Shown: positions 19,640 through 30,300 of the stretch, in pieces | Position numbering within the stretch: the stretch's first letter is position 1 | Layout: every line of letters begins with the position of its first letter | Assembly: GCF_000834055.1 (NCBI RefSeq) | Contig: NZ_JXSQ01000011.1 | Location: 38,474 to 102,473, forward strand | Length of the DNA stretch: 64,000 nucleotides | Direction of reading: 5' to 3' | Origin: Leucobacter komagatae | GTDB lineage: Bacteria > Actinomycetota > Actinomycetes > Actinomycetales > Microbacteriaceae | Program-made: the position numbers and the translations under genes | The notes under the pieces: model-generated | What the model saw: only the letters and a program-made list of their open reading frames with translations | The model's database searches: none | Told to the model about the DNA's origin: nothing

Positions 19640-21319
19640 ATGGCTGAATACATTTACCAGATGAGCCGCGCGCGCAAGGCAGTCGGCGAAAAGCTGATCC
19701 TTGACGACGTATCGATGTCGTTCCTGCCGGGAGCGAAGATCGGCATGGTCGGCCCGAACGGCGCCGGCAAGTCGACGATCCTCAAGATCATGGCAGGCAT
19801 GGACACACCGTCGAACGGCGAGGCGATGCTGTCGCCCGGCTACACGGTTGGCATCCTCATGCAGGAGCCAGTGCTCGACGAGACAAAGACGGTACTCGAG
19901 AACATCGAAGACGGCATCGCGATCAAGGCGAAGCTCGACCGGTTCAACGAGATCTCCGCGCTGATGGCCGAGCCAGACGCAGACTTCGACACCCTGCTCG
20001 CCGAGATGGGCACGCTGCAGGAAGACATCGACGCCGCTGACGGCTGGGATCTCGACAACCAGCTCGCACAGGCCATGGATGCGCTCCGCACGCCCCCAGG
20101 CGACGCCGAGGTTGGCCCGCTCTCCGGTGGTGAGAAGCGCCGCGTTGCCCTCACCAAGCTGCTGCTCCAGAAGCCAGACCTGCTGCTCCTCGACGAGCCA
20201 ACTAACCACCTTGACGCCGAGAGCGTGCTCTGGCTCGAGCAGCACCTGCAGAAGTACCACGGCGCCGTCATCGCGATCACGCACGATAGGTACTTCCTCG
20301 ACAACGTTGCTGAGTGGATCGCCGAGGTCGACCGCGGTCGCCTCATCGGCTACGAGGGCAACTACTCGACATACCTCGAGAAGAAGGCCGAGCGACTCGA
20401 CGTCCAGGGTAAGAAGGACCAGAAGCTCGCTCGCCGTCTGAAGGACGAGCTCGAGTGGGTTCGCTCGAACACGAAGGGCCGCCAGGCGAAGTCGAAGGCG
20501 CGTCTTGCGCGCTACGAGGAAATGGCGACGGAGGCCGAGCGCACGAAGAAGCTCGACTTCGAAGAGATCCAGATCCCCGCTGGCCCGCGCCTTGGCAACA
20601 TCGTCATCGAGGCGAAGGATCTCAAGAAGGGCTTTGGCGACCGCGTGCTCATCGACGGTCTCTCGTTCAGCCTCCCGCCGAACGGCATCGTCGGCGTCAT
20701 CGGCCCGAACGGCGTCGGTAAGACGACCCTGTTCAAGACGATCGTCGGCCTCGAGCCGCTCGATTCCGGCGATCTGAAGATCGGCGAGACCGTGAAGATC
20801 AGCTACGTGGATCAGAACCGCGCGAACATCGACCCGAACAAGTCGCTGTGGGAGGTCGTGAGCGAGGGCCTCGACATCATCACGGTCGGCAAGACCGAGA
20901 TCCCGTCGCGCGCGTACGTCTCGAAGTTCGGCTTCAAGGGACCTGACCAGCAGAAGAAGGCCGGCGTGCTGTCGGGCGGTGAGCGCAACCGGTTGAACCT
21001 CGCGCTCACGCTCAAGCAGGGCGGCAACCTGCTGCTCCTCGATGAGCCCACCAACGACCTTGACGTTGAGACGCTGCAGTCGCTTGAGAACGCGCTGCTC
21101 GAGTTCCCCGGTTGCGCCGTGGTCATCACCCACGATCGCTGGTTCCTCGACCGCATCGCGACCCACATCCTCGCCTACGAGGGCACGGATGAGAACCCGG
21201 CCGACTGGCACTGGTTCGAGGGCAACTTCGAATCCTACGAGGCCAACAAGGTTGAGCGCCTCGGTGCTGATGCGGCGAAGCCGTCGCGCAGCCACTACCG
21301 TAAGCTCACCCGCGACTAG
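19640..21319 (+). CDS. ettA: Energy-dependent translational throttle protein EttA
   Basis: ABC-F ATPase that binds the ribosomal E site and gates the first elongation step according to energy state. The 559-aa protein has no membrane segments. The first ATPase domain has GPNGAGKST near residue 40 and LSGGEKRRVAL; the second has GPNGVGKTT near residue 357 and LSGGERNRLNLAL. The PtIM linker between them is Arg/Lys-rich (KLARRLKDELEWVRSN). The start MAEYIYQMSRARK is characteristic of EttA. Confidence 0.96.
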   Translation: MAEYIYQMSRARKAVGEKLILDDVSMSFLPGAKIGMVGPNGAGKSTILKIMAGMDTPSNGEAMLSPGYTVGILMQEPVLDETKTVLENIEDGIAIKAKLDRFNEISALMAEPDADFDTLLAEMGTLQEDIDAADGWDLDNQLAQAMDALRTPPGDAEVGPLSGGEKRRVALTKLLLQKPDLLLLDEPTNHLDAESVLWLEQHLQKYHGAVIAITHDRYFLDNVAEWIAEVDRGRLIGYEGNYSTYLEKKAERLDVQGKKDQKLARRLKDELEWVRSNTKGRQAKSKARLARYEEMATEAERTKKLDFEEIQIPAGPRLGNIVIEAKDLKKGFGDRVLIDGLSFSLPPNGIVGVIGPNGVGKTTLFKTIVGLEPLDSGDLKIGETVKISYVDQNRANIDPNKSLWEVVSEGLDIITVGKTEIPSRAYVSKFGFKGPDQQKKAGVLSGGERNRLNLALTLKQGGNLLLLDEPTNDLDVETLQSLENALLEFPGCAVVITHDRWFLDRIATHILAYEGTDENPADWHWFEGNFESYEANKVERLGADAAKPSRSHYRKLTRD

Positions 21320-21327
21320 GTTGCGCT

Positions 21328-21368
21328 GCTGTGCCCGCGAGCTTCGGCCCGCGGGCACAGCTGTTTGT
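21328..21368 (+). terminator. Terminator hairpin after ettA
   Basis: Perfect 12-bp stem GCTGTGCCCGCG / CGCGGGCACAGC with a 10-nt loop, followed by TGTTTGTG. A T-poor but strong hairpin 8 bp after the ettA stop. Confidence 0.6.
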
Positions 21369-21420
21369 GCGCCGCGAAGGATCGGTGCGAACGGGTCGCT
21401 GGCCTGGAAGGATAGAGATC

Positions 21421-21888
21421 ATGGCACGAGCACACGTTGAGCTGCAGCTGCGCTGGGGCGACCAGGATGCCTACGGGCACGTGAATAACGTCGCATACGC
21501 GCGCCTGCTCGAGGAGGCGCGCGTTCGCGCGCTGTGGATGGGTGCAGCGGTCGAGGAAACCGGCCTCGAACGGCACTTCAATGCTGGTGGGGCGGGTGAC
21601 CAGAAGATGCTCGTTGCGAGCCAGCACATCGAGTACGTGCGCGTGCTCGACTACTCGGTGCGCCCGGTCGTCGTCGAGATGTGGATCGGGAAGCTCGGCG
21701 GAGCGAACCTCGAGATCCACTGCGAGATCCTCGACGGTGCCGCAGCCGACCGCACGGTCGTCGCGCGCGCGATCACGGTGGCCGTCATGGTTGATTCGGT
21801 GACGATGCGCCCGTCGCGCATCACGGATGCCGCCCGCGACGCCGTCGCGGCGTGGACGGATGAGCCGCTCAGGCTGCGCCGAGGTTAG
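21421..21888 (+). CDS. Acyl-CoA thioesterase, YbgC/FadM type (hotdog fold)
   Basis: A 155-aa single hotdog domain. The active-site motif LRWGDQDAYGHVNNVAYARLLEEAR near residue 8 carries the catalytic Asp of 4-hydroxybenzoyl-CoA-thioesterase-like enzymes. GGAAGGATAG precedes ATG 21421. Its stop overlaps the stop of the convergent tesB gene by 3 bp. The substrate is unknown. Confidence 0.9.
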   Translation: MARAHVELQLRWGDQDAYGHVNNVAYARLLEEARVRALWMGAAVEETGLERHFNAGGAGDQKMLVASQHIEYVRVLDYSVRPVVVEMWIGKLGGANLEIHCEILDGAAADRTVVARAITVAVMVDSVTMRPSRITDAARDAVAAWTDEPLRLRRG

Positions 21889-22781
21889 CGGGGGAGCCGG
21901 ATCATCGACTCCTGCGAGACGCTCGCAACGAGGTCGCCTGCCCTGTTGTAGAAGCGACCGTGCGCGAGGCCGCGACCGCCCTGCGCGGTCGGGGATTCCA
22001 GCTCGTACAGCAGCCACTCGTCGACCCTGAACGAGCGGTGGAACCACATGCTGTGGTCAAGGCTCGCTGCACTCATGCCTGGTGTTGCCCACGGGATACC
22101 GTGTTGGCGTGCAACCGGCTCGAGCAGGAGGTAGTCGCTGGCAAAGGCAAGCGCTGCGGAGTGCAGCGGCTGACCGCCGTCGAGCGGCTCGCGGCTGCGC
22201 AGCCACACGCGCTGGGTGTTCGTGCGCTCACTCACCGCCATGATGAGGTCGGATTCTGCGTAGCGGAAGTCGAACGGCCGGTTGAGCACCCAGGAGTTGC
22301 GTGGATCGCCGGTGAGGTGCCCATACTTTTCCCACACGGTGGGGAGGTCTTCTGGCTGCGCAACGGTGGACATGTCGAAGGACTCTTGGTGTTCGATGCC
22401 CTCCTCGACGCCCTGATACGAGGCGATGAGCGACATGAGTACGTTGCCGCCCTGGTATGCCTGCGCCCTGCGCGTTGAGAACGAGCGCCCATCGTGGAGC
22501 CGCGCGATCTCAAAGGTCATGGGAACGTTGCTGTCGCCGGGCCGGACGAAGTAGCCGTGCATGGAGTGGATCTCGCGCCCCTCTGGCGCGGTGAGGCCCG
22601 CGGCGACGAGCGCCTGACCGAGTACCTGGCCGCCGAACGCGCGGCCGTGCGGCGTCGGCATGGCCGGCCCGGTGAAAATGTCGTAGTGGGTGCGGGCCTC
22701 GGTGGAGGCCAGCGCGAGCATCTCAGCGAGGTTCGGCGCAGGAAAATCGAGCACAGGAGTGTTCTTCACCGTGTCAGTCAT
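21885..22781 (-). CDS. tesB: Acyl-CoA thioesterase II TesB
   Basis: A 298-aa double-hotdog thioesterase that hydrolyses medium- and long-chain acyl-CoA. The N-domain shows GRAFGGQVLGQALVAAG and HSMHGYFVRPGD; the C-domain shows SLDHSMWFHRSFRVDEWLLYE and GGRGLAHGRFYNRAG. It has a -10 TAGACT 6 nt before its ATG and is divergent from the gene at 22844, leaving only 62 bp between the two starts. Confidence 0.94.
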   Translation of the reverse strand: MTDTVKNTPVLDFPAPNLAEMLALASTEARTHYDIFTGPAMPTPHGRAFGGQVLGQALVAAGLTAPEGREIHSMHGYFVRPGDSNVPMTFEIARLHDGRSFSTRRAQAYQGGNVLMSLIASYQGVEEGIEHQESFDMSTVAQPEDLPTVWEKYGHLTGDPRNSWVLNRPFDFRYAESDLIMAVSERTNTQRVWLRSREPLDGGQPLHSAALAFASDYLLLEPVARQHGIPWATPGMSAASLDHSMWFHRSFRVDEWLLYELESPTAQGGRGLAHGRFYNRAGDLVASVSQESMIRLPR

Positions 22782-22787
22782 CCTGTC

Positions 22788-22793
22788 AGTCTA
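22788..22793 (-). promoter_or_regulatory. -10 element for tesB (leaderless)
   Basis: Minus-strand TAGACT, 6 nt before the tesB ATG. Confidence 0.5.
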
Positions 22794-22830
22794 GGGCGCG
22801 TCAGTGGAGCCACTGCCAAACATGCGGGGC

Positions 22831-22836
22831 TAGGCT
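22831..22836 (+). promoter_or_regulatory. -10 element, leaderless start at 22844
   Basis: TAGGCT, 7 nt before the ATG. Together with the tesB element it forms a compact divergent promoter pair. Confidence 0.55.
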
Positions 22837-22843
22837 TAAAGCG

Positions 22844-23506
22844 ATGACTGCACACACCCTCACCCTAGGCCTCGCCGATCAGGCAACCCGAGACGACCTG
22901 CAGAACTATCTTGGTCGACTCGCCCGCTTCGGAGAGCCGGAGGTACGGCTCCAAACCCGTGGCAGCGTGCTTGCCGTGTATGGCTGCACGCAGGCGCCGC
23001 TCGGGATTATGGACGAGTCTCCCGTCGTGCTCGTGATGCGCGCATTCCCGCTGTCTGACACGCCCGAATCCCCTGTGGATACCGTCGTCGAGGTGCGCTC
23101 GCTCACCGACCGGCTCGCCAGAGCCGAGTCGGGGTTGGCGCTCGCCATGCCCGACGTGACCGTATCCGCTGCATGGAGCGGCGTGCTTCCGCCGCTTTCC
23201 GGCTGGGAGGCGCGCGGTGAAATCGACGCTGGATCGCTCGCCGTTGTCGCGGCTGAGGGCATGGCCCGAGTCGCTGAGGGTGTCCCTGCCGACGCCGGCG
23301 ATCCCGTCGTGCAGAAGGTGCGCAGAGCGGTGTGGGGCAGCGAGATTGCCCCAGGGATTCCCGCTGCTGCGGCCTTCGCCGCAGAGGGGCTAGGGTTCCT
23401 CGCCGGCGTTGACCGCCTGACGGTTTCGGGGAGCAGGGCGTGGACGCGGATGAGTAGCCGTAACGGTCATGTCATCTTGCGGCGGGGTGTTGGCCTCATG
23501 GGCTAG
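22844..23506 (+). CDS. Conserved hypothetical actinobacterial protein
   Basis: A 220-aa soluble protein with no signal or membrane segment. It is Ala/Val-rich and predicted alpha/beta. I do not recognise a catalytic motif. It may be an actinobacterial family of unknown function, but this is not established here. It lies upstream of rpoZ in the same direction with a 31-bp gap, and rpoZ has its own ribosome-binding site, so the two may share a transcript. Confidence 0.7.
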   Translation: MTAHTLTLGLADQATRDDLQNYLGRLARFGEPEVRLQTRGSVLAVYGCTQAPLGIMDESPVVLVMRAFPLSDTPESPVDTVVEVRSLTDRLARAESGLALAMPDVTVSAAWSGVLPPLSGWEARGEIDAGSLAVVAAEGMARVAEGVPADAGDPVVQKVRRAVWGSEIAPGIPAAAAFAAEGLGFLAGVDRLTVSGSRAWTRMSSRNGHVILRRGVGLMG

Positions 23507-23537
23507 ACTGAATGGGTCTATCTAGAGGAGTTATTTC

Positions 23538-23789
23538 ATGGCTAATGTCAACGGCATCATCGACCCACCGATCGACGATCTGCTCGCCAAGGTGGACTCG
23601 AAGTACGCCCTCGTGGTTTTCGCTGCTCAGCGCGCGCGCCAGATCAACGATTACTACACCGATCTGCACGACGGAAACCTCTTCGACAACGTCGGCCCGC
23701 TCGTTGACTCGTCTGTCGACGACAAGCCGCTGTCGATCGCTCTCCACGAGATCGTCGAGGGCAAGCTGCAGATGACGCCAAAGGCGTAA
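23538..23789 (+). CDS. rpoZ: RNA polymerase omega subunit RpoZ
   Basis: An 83-aa omega subunit that aids RNA polymerase assembly. Family residues [26 protein letters not shown] and the C-terminal [15 protein letters not shown] are clear. GAGGAG lies 9 nt before ATG 23538. A possible -10 TAGACT is at 23504-23509 at the end of the previous gene. In many actinobacteria coaBC follows; here metK follows directly. Confidence 0.95.
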   Translation: MANVNGIIDPPIDDLLAKVDSKYALVVFAAQRARQINDYYTDLHDGNLFDNVGPLVDSSVDDKPLSIALHEIVEGKLQMTPKA

Positions 23790-23804
23790 CTGCGTTCAGT
23801 GTCG

Positions 23805-23839
23805 GTGGCGCCGGATACCCTTACTGGTACCGGCGCCAC
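23805..23839 (+). terminator. Strong hairpin between rpoZ and metK
   Basis: Stem GTGGCGCCGG / CCGGCGCCAC extended by TACC/GGTA across a single bulged A, with a 6-nt loop. A T7 run follows only about 20 nt later. It is either an imperfect intrinsic terminator of rpoZ or a structured 5' leader of metK. No known SAM riboswitch consensus is visible. Confidence 0.55.
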
Positions 23840-23897
23840 AGCTATTCTTAGGCCAGCATTTTTTTGGCCGTACCGCTTAACTATTCGAGGAGCATCC

Positions 23898-25085
23898 GTG
23901 CTGCGACAGTTCACGTCCGAGTCCGTCACCGAGGGTCACCCAGACAAGATCTGTGACCGCATATCTGACTCGATCCTTGACGCGATGCTCGAGCAGGATC
24001 CCGGAGCGCGCGTGGCCGTCGAAACCCTGGTGACGACGGGCCTTGTGCACGTCGCGGGCGAGGTGTCGACGAGCGGCTATGTTGAGATTCCGCAGCTCGT
24101 ACGTGACACGATCCGCGAGATTGGTTACACGAGCTCCGAGATGGGCTTCGACGCCTCTTCGTGCGGTGTTTCGGTGTCGATCGGGCAGCAGTCGCCCGAG
24201 ATTGCCGACGGCGTTGGCGTCTCGCTCGAGGTGCGCGAGGGCAGCGACGATGATGCGCTCAGCGCGCAGGGCGCAGGCGACCAGGGCATAATGTTTGGCT
24301 TCGCAACCGACGAAACCCCCGAGCTGCAGCCGCTCCCGAGCTGGCTGTCGCACCGCTTTGCTGAGCGCCTCACCGAGGTGCGCAAGGCCGGGATCATCCC
24401 TGAGCTTCGGCCCGACGGCAAGACCCAGGTCACCATCGGCTACGACGGCGACCGCCCAGCCGCGATCGAGGCCGTCGTCGTTTCGACGCAGCACGCCGCG
24501 AGCCTGTCGGTGCCTGCGCTGCGCGAGGTCATCGCGCGCGAGGTCATCAAGCCGGTACTCGAGCTTGTCGATCTGCCGAGTGCTGATGCCGAGTTCTTCA
24601 TCAACCCTGCAGGCCCGTTCGTCGTTGGCGGCCCGATGGGTGACGCTGGCCTCACCGGCCGCAAGATCATCATTGACACCTACGGCGGGGCGAGCCGTCA
24701 CGGCGGTGGCGCGTTCAGCGGCAAGGACCCGTCGAAGGTTGACCGCTCGGCCGCCTACGCGATGCGTTGGGTAGCGAAGCACGTCGTGCGTGCCGGTCTC
24801 GCTCGCCGCGCCGAGCTGCAGGTCGCCTACGCGATCGGACGCGCGCGTCCGGTTGGTCTGTACGTTGAAACGTTTGGCACGGAGACCGTTCCGACCGAGC
24901 GAATCGAAGCCGCGGTGCGTGAGGTATTCGACCTGCGTCCCCTCGCCATCATTCGCGACCTGAACCTGCTCCGCCCAATCTACGCGCAGACAAGCGCATA
25001 CGGCCACTTCGGCCGCGAGCTGCCAGATTTCACCTGGGAAGCGACGCCACGGGTAGCGGAGCTCCGCGCAGCAGCCGGCCTGTAG
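23898..25085 (+). CDS. metK: S-adenosylmethionine synthetase MetK
   Basis: Makes SAM from methionine and ATP. The 395-aa protein has the signatures [16 protein letters not shown] at the N-terminus, [12 protein letters not shown] near residue 130 and [19 protein letters not shown] near residue 275. GTG 23898 follows CGAGGAG. Reading further upstream in frame would only add non-conserved residues across the hairpin region. Confidence 0.97.
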   Translation: MLRQFTSESVTEGHPDKICDRISDSILDAMLEQDPGARVAVETLVTTGLVHVAGEVSTSGYVEIPQLVRDTIREIGYTSSEMGFDASSCGVSVSIGQQSPEIADGVGVSLEVREGSDDDALSAQGAGDQGIMFGFATDETPELQPLPSWLSHRFAERLTEVRKAGIIPELRPDGKTQVTIGYDGDRPAAIEAVVVSTQHAASLSVPALREVIAREVIKPVLELVDLPSADAEFFINPAGPFVVGGPMGDAGLTGRKIIIDTYGGASRHGGGAFSGKDPSKVDRSAAYAMRWVAKHVVRAGLARRAELQVAYAIGRARPVGLYVETFGTETVPTERIEAAVREVFDLRPLAIIRDLNLLRPIYAQTSAYGHFGRELPDFTWEATPRVAELRAAAGL

Positions 25086-25107
25086 GCCGCGGGAGCCGAG
25101 GTGGGGA

Positions 25108-27315
25108 GTGATCGACGAGGCAACGCCTGGCGGGGACGCTACAGCGCAGTCGCACGCCGCTGATGCGGTGGGCGCGTCCGCCGCGCCCCCTGAGGCTGCC
25201 ACCGAGCGATGCAGCTGCCTCGACGCTGAAGCGCCCAACGGCCGCCAGGTGGCTGAAGTGCTGCTTGACTCAGCGCTCCCACAACTCGACCATCTCTTTG
25301 ACTACGCCGTACCCGAGGAACTCGCGGGGGAGCTGCGTGTCGGTCAACGGGTCCGCGTGCCGTTTCGAAATCAGCAGCGCAAAGCCTTCGGGTATGTCAT
25401 TGGGTTTGCTGAGGCGAGCAGCTTCGGGGGCGAACTCTCTCCCATCGCCGACATCGTGAGCCCGGTGCCCCAGCTCGCGCCAGAGATTTGGCAGCTCGCC
25501 CGAGCGGTTGCCGACCGTGCTGGCGGATCAGCGGGCGACATCCTCAGGCTGGCGATTCCCGGGCGCCAGGTGCGTGTCGAGAAGCAGCACCTTGCTTCGG
25601 CGGGCGCCGAGCCAGGGGAAGCCGCGGCGGCTGCCGAAGCTGCGGAAACTGCGGAGGCAGCGGCGACTGCGGAAACTGCGGAGGCAGCGGCGACCGCGGA
25701 GGCAGGCGCCCAGACGACTGCGCCGCACCTTCCCGAGGCTGACGCGCAGGCTATCGCGGTGCAGCTCACCTCCGGAGAGCGGCTCGCGTTCACCGCAACA
25801 CACTCCCCGGAACGGCTCCCGACGGGGGAATGGGTCGGCGGCTGGGCGGCACGGCTTGCGCACCTCGCACTCGCGGTGCACGCTGCGGGCCGCAGCGTCA
25901 TTGTCGTCTCTCCCGACTACCGAGACCAAGACCAATTGCAGAGCGCACTCGCGGCGTTCGGTGCGCACGACGTGGTGCGCGTTGACGCACGCCAATCCAA
26001 CGGCGAGCGGTACGCGAGCTTTCTGCGGGCCCTCGACCGGAAGCCCCGAATCATCCTGGGCAACCGATCCGCAGTGTACGCTCCGGCGCACGAGCTCGGC
26101 GCGATCCTCATGTGGGACGACGGCGACCCCGTGCTCGCGGAGCCGCTCGCGCCGTACGTGCACGCGCGCGACGCGGCACTCGTGCGAGCCGAACAGTCCG
26201 GCGCTGGGCTCTTCTTCGCGGCGCATGCGCGCAGCGCAGAGATCGAGCGGCTTGCCCTCATCGGCTATGTGAAAGACCAGGAGAACCCGCCGCGGCGCAC
26301 GCGCGTGTTCCACGCGGACGCGTCGGTCGCCCCTGACGCATTCGCAGGCCGCGTGCCAGACTTCGCGGCGCGCACGATCCGTGAGGGCCTGCGCACCGGC
26401 CCGGTGCTCGTTCAGGTAGCGACCCCGGGGTACGCGCCCGTCTCGGTGTGCGGCGACTGCGGCGACCTTGCGCGCTGCACCGCGTGCGGTGGCCCGATCG
26501 GGTTTCGCGTTGCCGGACGCGCAGCGTGCCGCTGGTGCGGGGTGCACGCAGGCGGGTGGGCGTGCACGGGGTGCGGTGGAAACCGGCTGGCGGAGCGTGG
26601 CATGGGTTCCGCGCGCACCGTCGAGCAGTTCGAGAAACAGTTCAGAGGGTTCCGCGTGCTGCTCTCCGACGGGGACCATCCCAGGGAGCGCGTCGACGCC
26701 CGCCCAGCGCTCGTTGTCGCAACACGCGGCGCCGAACCGATCGCGGCAGGCGGCTATCGTGCCGTGATCCTGCTCGATGCGGAGCGCCTGCTCGGCCTTG
26801 AGCACCTCCGCGCCGGCGAGGACTGCCTGCGGTGGTGGGAGAACGCCGCGGCACTCGCCGCGCCAGACGGGATGTGTCTCATGGCTTCTGGCGGCGGGCC
26901 CGTCGTCCAGGCCTTCGTGACGGGGCGTATCGACGAGTGGCTGCACAGCGAGCTGCGCGACCGGCAGGCGCTGCGGTACCCGCCGGCGGTGCGCGTCGCG
27001 AGTGTCACTGGCGGCCCGGCCGAGGTGGACCGTGCACTCGCGGCGCTCCGTGCACCCGACACGCTCCAGGGCGTTGAAGTGCTCGGGCCGACGCCGATCG
27101 ATCCGAAGGATCCAGCAGCACGCGGCGCAAAACTCGTCCGTGCGATTGTGCGCTTCGAGTACGCGCGCGGGAGTGACGTCGCCAAGCGGCTCCGCGGCGC
27201 GCTCGTCGCCGACGCGGCTGGCGCCTCCTCACGGCAGAAAGGGCGGGCGCCCGGCCGCGCGCGGCCCGAGGCGCTACGGCTCCGCTTTGACGACAGGGGA
27301 GTATTCGATGGGTAG
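25108..27315 (+). CDS. priA: Primosomal protein N' PriA (ATPase-degenerate actinobacterial form)
   Basis: A 735-aa replication-restart protein. The N-terminal 3'-binding domain (DHLFDYAVPEEL, RVRVPFRNQQRKAFGYV) and the zinc-binding Cys clusters (CGDCGDLARCTACGG, CRWCGVHAGGWACTGCGG) are present. There is no Walker A P-loop, and the DEEH box is replaced by MWDDGDP. This fits the known actinobacterial PriA lineage that has lost helicase ATPase motifs, so it probably acts as a DnaB-loading scaffold. An Ala/Glu/Thr-rich insert (two 27-bp units, 25640-25693) separates the domains. GTG 25108 is used. Confidence 0.88.
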   Translation: MIDEATPGGDATAQSHAADAVGASAAPPEAATERCSCLDAEAPNGRQVAEVLLDSALPQLDHLFDYAVPEELAGELRVGQRVRVPFRNQQRKAFGYVIGFAEASSFGGELSPIADIVSPVPQLAPEIWQLARAVADRAGGSAGDILRLAIPGRQVRVEKQHLASAGAEPGEAAAAAEAAETAEAAATAETAEAAATAEAGAQTTAPHLPEADAQAIAVQLTSGERLAFTATHSPERLPTGEWVGGWAARLAHLALAVHAAGRSVIVVSPDYRDQDQLQSALAAFGAHDVVRVDARQSNGERYASFLRALDRKPRIILGNRSAVYAPAHELGAILMWDDGDPVLAEPLAPYVHARDAALVRAEQSGAGLFFAAHARSAEIERLALIGYVKDQENPPRRTRVFHADASVAPDAFAGRVPDFAARTIREGLRTGPVLVQVATPGYAPVSVCGDCGDLARCTACGGPIGFRVAGRAACRWCGVHAGGWACTGCGGNRLAERGMGSARTVEQFEKQFRGFRVLLSDGDHPRERVDARPALVVATRGAEPIAAGGYRAVILLDAERLLGLEHLRAGEDCLRWWENAAALAAPDGMCLMASGGGPVVQAFVTGRIDEWLHSELRDRQALRYPPAVRVASVTGGPAEVDRALAALRAPDTLQGVEVLGPTPIDPKDPAARGAKLVRAIVRFEYARGSDVAKRLRGALVADAAGASSRQKGRAPGRARPEALRLRFDDRGVFDG
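25640..25693 (+). repeat. 27-bp tandem repeat inside priA
   Basis: Two perfect 27-bp copies (25640-25666, 25667-25693), each starting CTGCGGAAACTGCGGAGG, followed by a partial copy. They encode an Ala/Glu/Thr linker. In frame, so copy number can vary without breaking PriA. Confidence 0.85.
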
Positions 27316-30300
27316 TGCGGCAGGCCCGCTCGCGTCGTGGGAGTTCGCCGGCACGTTCAGGCGGTCGCAGGTCACGATTTTCGAGGCGCTCGGAGCTGAG
27401 CCCGCGAGCCCGCTGCATATCGTCGCCCCGCCAGGGTCGGGGAAGACCCTCGTCGGGCTCGAGCTCGCCAGGCGCAACGGTGCGCGCGCCCTCGCGCTCG
27501 CGCCGACCACGACGATTCGCTCCCAGTGGGCGCGCTCGGCGGCCGAGCTCGCGGCTGGAACGTGGGGCGGGGCAGCAACGAAGAAGGCTTCCGACGCTCC
27601 GTCCCCGGCCACGCCACCCGAACCGCTCACCCCGGCGGTTTCCGAGGATCCCCAGGCACTCGGCGACTTCACCGCGCTCACCTACCAGATGCTCTCCGTG
27701 CTCGAGACGAGCAACCCGTTCGATGAGCTCGCCCGCACCGAGTGGGCCGCCGAGCTCGTGGAGGCTGGCCGATCCACCGCGGACGCCGAACGCTGGCTGG
27801 CCGAGCTCGCTTCCTCCAACGGGGCGAAGTACAAACAGGGCCTGCGTCGCAGGGCGGGGCGCCTGCGGAAGGACGTCGTGCGCGCGGATCCCGCGCAGCT
27901 CGAAGCGGCGCTCCACCCGAACGCGCGAGCGCTCATCACACGCATCGCAGACCACGGCGTCACCACGCTCGTGCTCGACGAGTGCCACCACCTGCTCGAC
28001 CACTGGGCGATCGTGGTGCACTGCCTCGCCGCGCGCATCAGGGAGCGCGGCACCGAGCCGCTCATCATCGGGCTCACCGCGACCCTGCCGTCGGAAGACG
28101 ATAAGACGCTCTACGAGAACTACACTGGCCTGCTTGGCGACGTCGACTACGAGCTGCCGACGCCGGCGGTGGTGAAGGAGGGCAACCTTGCCCCCTACCG
28201 CGATTTCGCCTGGTTCGTCACCCCGACCCCGGACGAGATGACGTTCCTCCGTACCCAGGATCGCGAGCTCGAGCGCCTCGTCGGTGAGACCCTCGCGGGC
28301 CCCGAGGGCGTCGAATTCCTTGAGCACACCCTTGCGGGGTCGGGCTCAGGCTCCGGCTCCGGCTCGGGCTCGGGCTCGGGCGCCGGCTCGGGCTCCGGCT
28401 CGGGCTCCGGCTCGCCGGCTGGTGCCGGACCCGCTGCGCCACCCCGCGGCGGCCGCGAACTCGAGCAGCGGATCGCCGAATCGTTCAAGGCTGACTTCGC
28501 GTTCGCCGAAGCCGCCGTGCGCGTGCTCGCCGAGCTCCGACCCGGGCACGACATCGTGCGGGCGCTCGGCCCCGATGCGCGGGCACGGCCGAGCACCGAG
28601 CAGCGCATGCGGGTGCTCGCGCGGTTCGCGCTCGAGCGGATCCTGCCCGACCCAGAGCGCGGCGAGCTCTGGCAGCGAACCCGTGGCGTGCTCGCCGATT
28701 TCGGCTACCACCTCACCGACCGCGGGGTGCGCCGCGGCCGCGACCCGATAGACCAGATCCTCTCGACGTCACGGTCGAAGGACGCGGCCGTCGGAGAGAT
28801 CCTGCGCCTCGAGCTCGCAACCGACACCGGCAAGGACGTGCGCGCGGTCGTGCTCGTCGATTTCGCGGTGCACGGCCATGGGACGGCCTCGCGGGGTGAC
28901 AGGGCCGGCGCGCTGCGCTGCTTCGACACCGTTGCAAGCGACGAGAGCCTCGCCGAGCTGCGGCCCGTACTCGTCACCGCGAAGCACCTCCGCATCGCCG
29001 CACGCGACGCGGACGCACTGCTGCCACGCTTTGCCGAACTGCTCGGGCGGGAGGCGACCGTCGCAGAGACACCCAACCCCGACGTTGTCGAGCTTGAGAT
29101 CGCCGGTACCGGGCCCGCAGCGATCGTCGCCGCCGTCTCGCAGCTCGTCGCGGACGGCAGCGTGCGGCTACTCGTTGGTACGCGCGGGCTGCTCGGCGAG
29201 GGCTGGGACTGCCCGGCGGTGAACACGCTCATCGACCTGTCCGTCGCGGCGACCTCTGCTGCGACGCAGCAGCTGCGGGGGCGCACCCTCCGGCTCGATC
29301 CGGCATGGCCAGAGAAGGTCGCCCACAACTGGACCGTTGCCTGCGTGCTCGAGTCAGACACGAAGCTCGACGGGTCGAGCGACGTAGCCAGGCTCGCGCG
29401 CAAGCACGCGCAGGTGTGGGGCATCGCGCTCGATGAGACCGGAGCCGTCGTGCGTGGCCTGCCCCACACGCTCAGCACGCGGCAACTCGCGCAGCTCGAC
29501 GCCCTCTTCGCGCCGGGGCTCCCCTTCACGCGTGCGGAGCACATCAACCGGGCGACCGAGCGGGAGCTGCCGACCCGGGCCGAAACCATGCAACTGTGGC
29601 GGGTAGGGGAGGACTACCTCGGGGAGGAACACGCGGCGCTCGCGGTCGCCGACCCGGCCGCTGCGAAGCGTCGCCCCTTCGTGAGCTCGTTCACGCTCGC
29701 GTTCGTGCTCGTGACGTTTGCGTTCATGCTGCTGTTCCTCGCCATTGAGCTTCTCGTATATGCGCCCCGGCTTCGAGACTTGCCTCCTGCGCTGGTGGCA
29801 CTGATCCTCGGCGGCGGGCTGGGCGCAGCCCTGTGGGCGCAGCGCGACCTACTCGGGGAACTCTGGCGGGGAGCGAAGCAGCGCGCGCTGCCCGCGAACG
29901 CCTACCAGGGGGCGGCGCTTGCGATCGCCCGCGTGCTTAACAGCAGGGGGTTTGTGCGCAGCCTCGGTCGCGGCAACATCGCTGTCGTGCCGCAGCGCGC
30001 GTCGGAGCACATCGTCGCCAACTACGAGGTGGAAGTTCACGGCGGTTCGCTCGAGGAACAGCGGCTCGTGCTCGACAACCTTGAGGAGTTGCTGTCACCG
30101 GTGCGGACGCCGCGTTTCCTGCTCGAGGTGGGGGCCGCACCGCTTGGCTGGCGAAACCCGTTCACCTGGTTGGCGACACGCGTCGCGTCGGTGTTTGGGT
30201 TCCGGAGCCGGTTTCTGCAGGTGCCGACCATGATTGGAAAGCGGCGGGCGGACGCCCAGCTCTTCGCGCGTGAGTGGATGCGGCAGGTCGGCCCGTGCAC

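Noticed and set aside
19544..21358. 604-codon minus-strand frame opposite ettA
   Set aside because: Antisense shadow of a gene with fully conserved ABC-F motifs.
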